This document shows positions 57,352 through 58,442 of a stretch of 58,442 bases of DNA, piece by piece. Below the pieces are notes generated by a model that was given only the letters and a program-made list of their open reading frames with translations, did no database searches and was not told the origin of the DNA. The stretch's first letter is position 1; the number at the start of each line of letters is the position of its first letter. This stretch comes from Fibrobacter sp. GTDB taxonomy: Bacteria; Fibrobacterota; Fibrobacteria; Fibrobacterales; Fibrobacteraceae. Both the position numbers and the translations under genes were made by a program. The stretch covers positions 1-58,442 of the forward strand of contig JAEDLI010000001.1 of the NCBI GenBank assembly GCA_016295375.1, read 5' to 3'.

Positions 57352-58442
57352 TTACCTCTCCAGCTGGAAGAACACCGCGGCCAGGGGCGGGAGCTTGATG
57401 TTGATGCTCCACTGCCTGTTCTGCCACGGGATGTCCTGGGTCCAGACTTCGCCCAGGTTCCCCACGTTGGAGCCGCCGAACATGTCGGCGTCGGTGTTGA
57501 AGATTTCTTTCCAGGCGCCGCGGGTGGGGGCTCCCAGGCGGTAGTCGTTGCGGACCACCGGCGTGAAGTTGAACACGCAGAGAATCTGGTTCCCGTGGTC
57601 GTCCTTGCGGACAAAGGAAACAATGGAATTGTCGGCGTCGTCGCACCAGATCCATTCGAATCCAGTGTGGTAGTGGTCGATTTCCCAGAAGGGGGCGTTT
57701 TCCTTGTACAGGTGGTTCAGGACCTTTATCATCTGCAAAAGTTTTCCGTGGCTGTCCCAGGTAATCAGGTGCCAGTCCAGGGACTGCTTCTCGTTCCATT
57801 CCCGGAATTGCCCGAACTCGTTGCCCATGAAGTTCAGCACCTTGCCCGGGTGTGCGTACTGGAAGGCGTAGGTGAGGCGGAGATTCGCGAACTTCTGCCA
57901 GTTGTCGCCGGGCATCTTGCCCAGCATGGAGCCCTTGCCGTGGACCACCTCGTCGTGGCTGAACACCTGGATGAAGTTTTCGCTATAGGCGTACACCATG
58001 CTGAAGGTGAGCTGGTTGTGGTGGTACTTGCGGTGGATGGGTTCGTGCTGGATGTAACTCAGGAAGTCGTTCATCCAGCCCATGTTCCACTTGTAGTGGA
58101 AGCCGAGGCCGCCTTGCTCCGGCGGGCGGGTGATGCTGGGGAAACTGGTAGATTCCTCGGCGATGAGGATGGCGTGGGGCGTGAGACGGCCCATGATGCT
58201 GTTCAGGTGCTTCAGGAACTCGATGGTGTCGTAGTTGATGTTGCCGCCGTCCTTGTTGGGCACCCATTCGCCGGGGCCCTTGCCGTAGTCCAGGTAGAGC
58301 ATGGAGGCCACGGCGTCCACGCGGAGACCGTCGCAGTGGAATTCCTTGAGCCAGTACATGGCGTTTGCGATGAGGAAGTTCTTGACCTCGTTGCGGCCCA
58401 GGTTGAAGATGTAGGTGCCCCAGTGGGGGTGTTCGCCCTGGC
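57352..58442 (-). CDS. glgB: 1,4-alpha-glucan branching enzyme, C-terminal part
   Basis: The window holds about 363 C-terminal codons; the gene continues past 58442. GlgB (GH13) makes alpha-1,6 branches in glycogen. Seen: HWGTYIFNLGRNEVKNFL, the nucleophile region FHCDGLRVDAVASMLYLDYG, the acid/base in ILIAEESTSFP, the transition-state Asp in FSHDEVVHGKGSML, and the C-terminal all-beta domain (FTPVVRNDYRLGAP, WSINIKLPPLAAVFFQLER). The residues are standard, so the enzyme should be active. Its stop is next to the heptamer-rich gap. Confidence 0.96.
   Translation of the reverse strand, partial: QGEHPHWGTYIFNLGRNEVKNFLIANAMYWLKEFHCDGLRVDAVASMLYLDYGKGPGEWVPNKDGGNINYDTIEFLKHLNSIMGRLTPHAILIAEESTSFPSITRPPEQGGLGFHYKWNMGWMNDFLSYIQHEPIHRKYHHNQLTFSMVYAYSENFIQVFSHDEVVHGKGSMLGKMPGDNWQKFANLRLTYAFQYAHPGKVLNFMGNEFGQFREWNEKQSLDWHLITWDSHGKLLQMIKVLNHLYKENAPFWEIDHYHTGFEWIWCDDADNSIVSFVRKDDHGNQILCVFNFTPVVRNDYRLGAPTRGAWKEIFNTDADMFGGSNVGNLGEVWTQDIPWQNRQWSINIKLPPLAAVFFQLER

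Overview
The window looks like the chromosome of a Fibrobacter-type cellulolytic gut bacterium (phylum Fibrobacterota). The evidence is four very large secreted plant-polysaccharide-degrading proteins with Ser-rich linkers, CBM11-like modules, InlB-type repeats, T9SS-like C-terminal domains and one basic C-terminal tail. Lipoproteins with Ser-rich spacers after the lipobox and a GC content near 50 percent fit the same origin. This assignment is inferred from protein style; no database was searched.

Layout. 1-1349: the 3' part of a threonyl-tRNA synthetase gene (thrS) whose reading frame is cut six times by 76-95 nt structured insertions; this is the most unusual object in the window. 1459-9403: a PKD/Ig-like lipoprotein, a 2207-residue GH9 cellulase and a small ferredoxin. 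9981-15066: argB-argD, then a clan GH-A-like secreted hydrolase. 15168-22518: gpmI, a lipoprotein, uvrB, a small hypothetical gene, mltG and a small secreted protein. 22622-30580: a GH5 cellulase followed by a second giant secreted protein with an unfamiliar catalytic-looking domain. 30866-34748: azlC-azlD, a ModF-like double ABC ATPase, mrp and a DUF971 gene. 34784-39797: a short primary-type sigma factor translationally coupled to a TPR protein, then a TPR lipoprotein and an RlpA-like lipoprotein. 39900-43872: a small gene, an outer-membrane barrel, prmC-prfA and trmO. 44031-50856: lipoproteins, psd, an EndoIII-type iron-sulfur-loop protein, a GerW/YtfJ protein and serC. 51205-55653: a second GH5 cellulase. 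55750-58442: a tRNA-Lys with an ideal promoter and terminator, a sugar nucleotidyltransferase, and the 3' part of glgB.

Three families of short non-coding sequence run through the window. (1) The thrS insertions: in five copies a sense-oriented conserved block is followed by a hairpin with a CTTG loop, a second conserved block and a second hairpin; the stems change sequence but keep pairing. (2) Heptanucleotide (period-7) arrays of the CTAGTAA / CCCTAAC / CTAATCA / GAGTTGT type fill many intergenic gaps and enter the uvrB coding region in frame. (3) A REP-like palindrome, TTGTC followed by an 8-bp inverted repeat and YTCC, occurs about a dozen times with compensatory arm changes, including in-frame copies in uvrB, in the ABC ATPase and at the prmC start.

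The housekeeping genes (arg, ser, gpmI, psd, prfA-prmC, trmO, uvrB) are ordinary. The accessory theme is extracellular cellulose and hemicellulose breakdown with export to or anchoring on the cell surface. Limits: coordinates, motifs and stems were read by eye, family names come from recognised motifs without profile searches, and the thrS interpretation (dead gene versus gene with removable or bypassed inserts) cannot be settled from this window.
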